From Geminocystis sp050753365 (GTDB lineage Bacteria > Cyanobacteriota > Cyanobacteriia > Cyanobacteriales > Cyanobacteriaceae), in assembly GCF_050753365.1 (NCBI RefSeq), contig NZ_JBLZFY010000005.1:1-64000 (forward strand): DNA of 64,000 nt, in the 5' to 3' direction. Positions 63,280 to 64,000 of the stretch are shown piece by piece (position 1 is the first letter of the stretch; the number at the start of each line of letters is the position of its first letter). Both the position numbers and the translations under genes were made by a program. The notes beneath the pieces were generated by a model that worked only from the letters and a program-made list of their open reading frames with translations, had not been told where the DNA came from and ran no database searches.

Positions 63280-64000
63280 ATGGAGAATAATGCTGAATTA
63301 GAGAAAATAATTTCTTATGTTCAAAAACTAGAAAAAAGATTAAAACAATTAGAATCAAAAGAAGCAATTACCGTTGAAAAATTTTTAGAAATTCAACAAC
63401 CCAAACCCTTACAAATATCTGTAGATAAATTAATTGAGCTTTATAATGATATTCCTCATATTTTAACTGAATACGCTGTAGAAGTATCTTTAAACGCCAA
63501 AAGTTATCGACAACAGCTTGATAAAACTATGATATTAGAGCAAGTTATCAGGGGAAATTATTGGGTTATTTTATTAGAAAATCTGGAAGAAAAAAACTAT
63601 TATTTATTACCCCATGGCAATAAAAAGATAAAAATTTATAAACAAAAAAGTATTGATTATTTATTCACAATACAAGGCAAAAAAGATATTAATAATGAAG
63701 AATTTTATTTAATCAAACCTTGTGGTTTAACTATTTTACCCAGTGGAAAAGAATGGTTAATCCAAGAAAAAGGAGAGTTATCTATAGAGAGAAATTCCGT
63801 TACTCAACAAATAGCATCAGAGTTAGCAGAATTAAGTAAAAATCAAGAGAAAATTCCGACTATTTTAGAAGATTTTTTAAATGTTTTAACCAAGATAAAT
63901 CAAGGCAATACTCAACTATCCCAAGAAATAAAATTATTAGATAATCGTCTTCAAAAATTAGAGCCAAGTTATATGAAGTTAATCAATTTATACACCGAAA
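63280..64000 (+). CDS. Coiled-coil protein, truncated by window end
   Basis: A frame open from the ATG at 63280 to the edge, 240 codons so far with no stop. Residues 5-30 form a coiled coil (LEKIISYVQKLEKRLKQLE), and a middle domain (LIELYNDIPHILTEYAVEVSL...NYWVILLENLEEKNYYLLPH) is unrecognised. It starts 35 nt after the VWA lipoprotein, so the two are probably cotranscribed. Confidence 0.7.
   Translation, partial: MENNAELEKIISYVQKLEKRLKQLESKEAITVEKFLEIQQPKPLQISVDKLIELYNDIPHILTEYAVEVSLNAKSYRQQLDKTMILEQVIRGNYWVILLENLEEKNYYLLPHGNKKIKIYKQKSIDYLFTIQGKKDINNEEFYLIKPCGLTILPSGKEWLIQEKGELSIERNSVTQQIASELAELSKNQEKIPTILEDFLNVLTKINQGNTQLSQEIKLLDNRLQKLEPSYMKLINLYTE

Overview
The window is a 64-kb piece of a low-GC, AT-rich chromosome from a unicellular (chroococcalean) cyanobacterium. 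This rests on petC-petA (cytochrome b6f), a high-light-inducible protein, SqdX (sulfolipid synthesis), BtpA (photosystem I), HmpF (type IV pilus phototaxis), a VKOR-thioredoxin fusion, kinases with an N-terminal zinc ribbon, and many CGATCG cores, the centre of the cyanobacterial HIP1 palindrome. The gene content and base composition suggest something like Geminocystis or Cyanobacterium; that placement is inference.

Layout. 0-4 kb: a group II intron with an intact reverse transcriptase/maturase sits beside an IS200/IS605-like remnant and directly upstream of a cyclic-nucleotide-binding/EAL gene. 4-8 kb: ilvE, a Ser/Thr kinase, and a peroxiredoxin-like/2OG-oxygenase fusion. 8.4-31.8 kb: a zinc-homeostasis island. 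It holds a Fur-family regulator (probably Zur), hemB, folE, four COG0523 (CobW-type) GTPases, a fifth degenerate relative, thrS, a stand-alone hisI, a WD40 protein and znuABC. Five near-identical palindromes of the type ATGATAAT-N-ATTATCAT lie in front of hemB, folE, thrS, one COG0523-WD40 pair and the divergent znuA/znuCB pair. metE lies inside the island. It has a cobalamin riboswitch far upstream, and a second 98%-identical copy of that riboswitch sits upstream of the ornithine aminotransferase gene between them.

31.9-39.6 kb: two metallophosphoesterase-like genes (one with lost catalytic residues), three toxin-antitoxin modules, an unrecognised secreted protein and an M3 oligopeptidase. 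40-48 kb: photosynthesis and redox genes (petCA, btpA, VKOR-Trx, hmpF). 48-54 kb: a kinase-TPR protein and a dense stretch of toxin-antitoxin modules, one broken (higB remnant), plus a VWA protein and an apparent orphan toxin/immunity pair. 54-64 kb: sqdX, a DUF760 gene, an oxidoreductase, a quinone-reductase-like gene, a HAD hydrolase, a VapC-type module, an ABC exporter, a VWA-type lipoprotein and a truncated coiled-coil gene at the right edge.

Intergenic DNA is unusually repeat-rich. There are heptanucleotide arrays of two families, two 138-bp inverted-terminal elements flanking a hicBA module, a repeat family that carries a piece of the local oligopeptidase gene, and several short dispersed palindromes. 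No tRNA, rRNA or CRISPR array was recognised.
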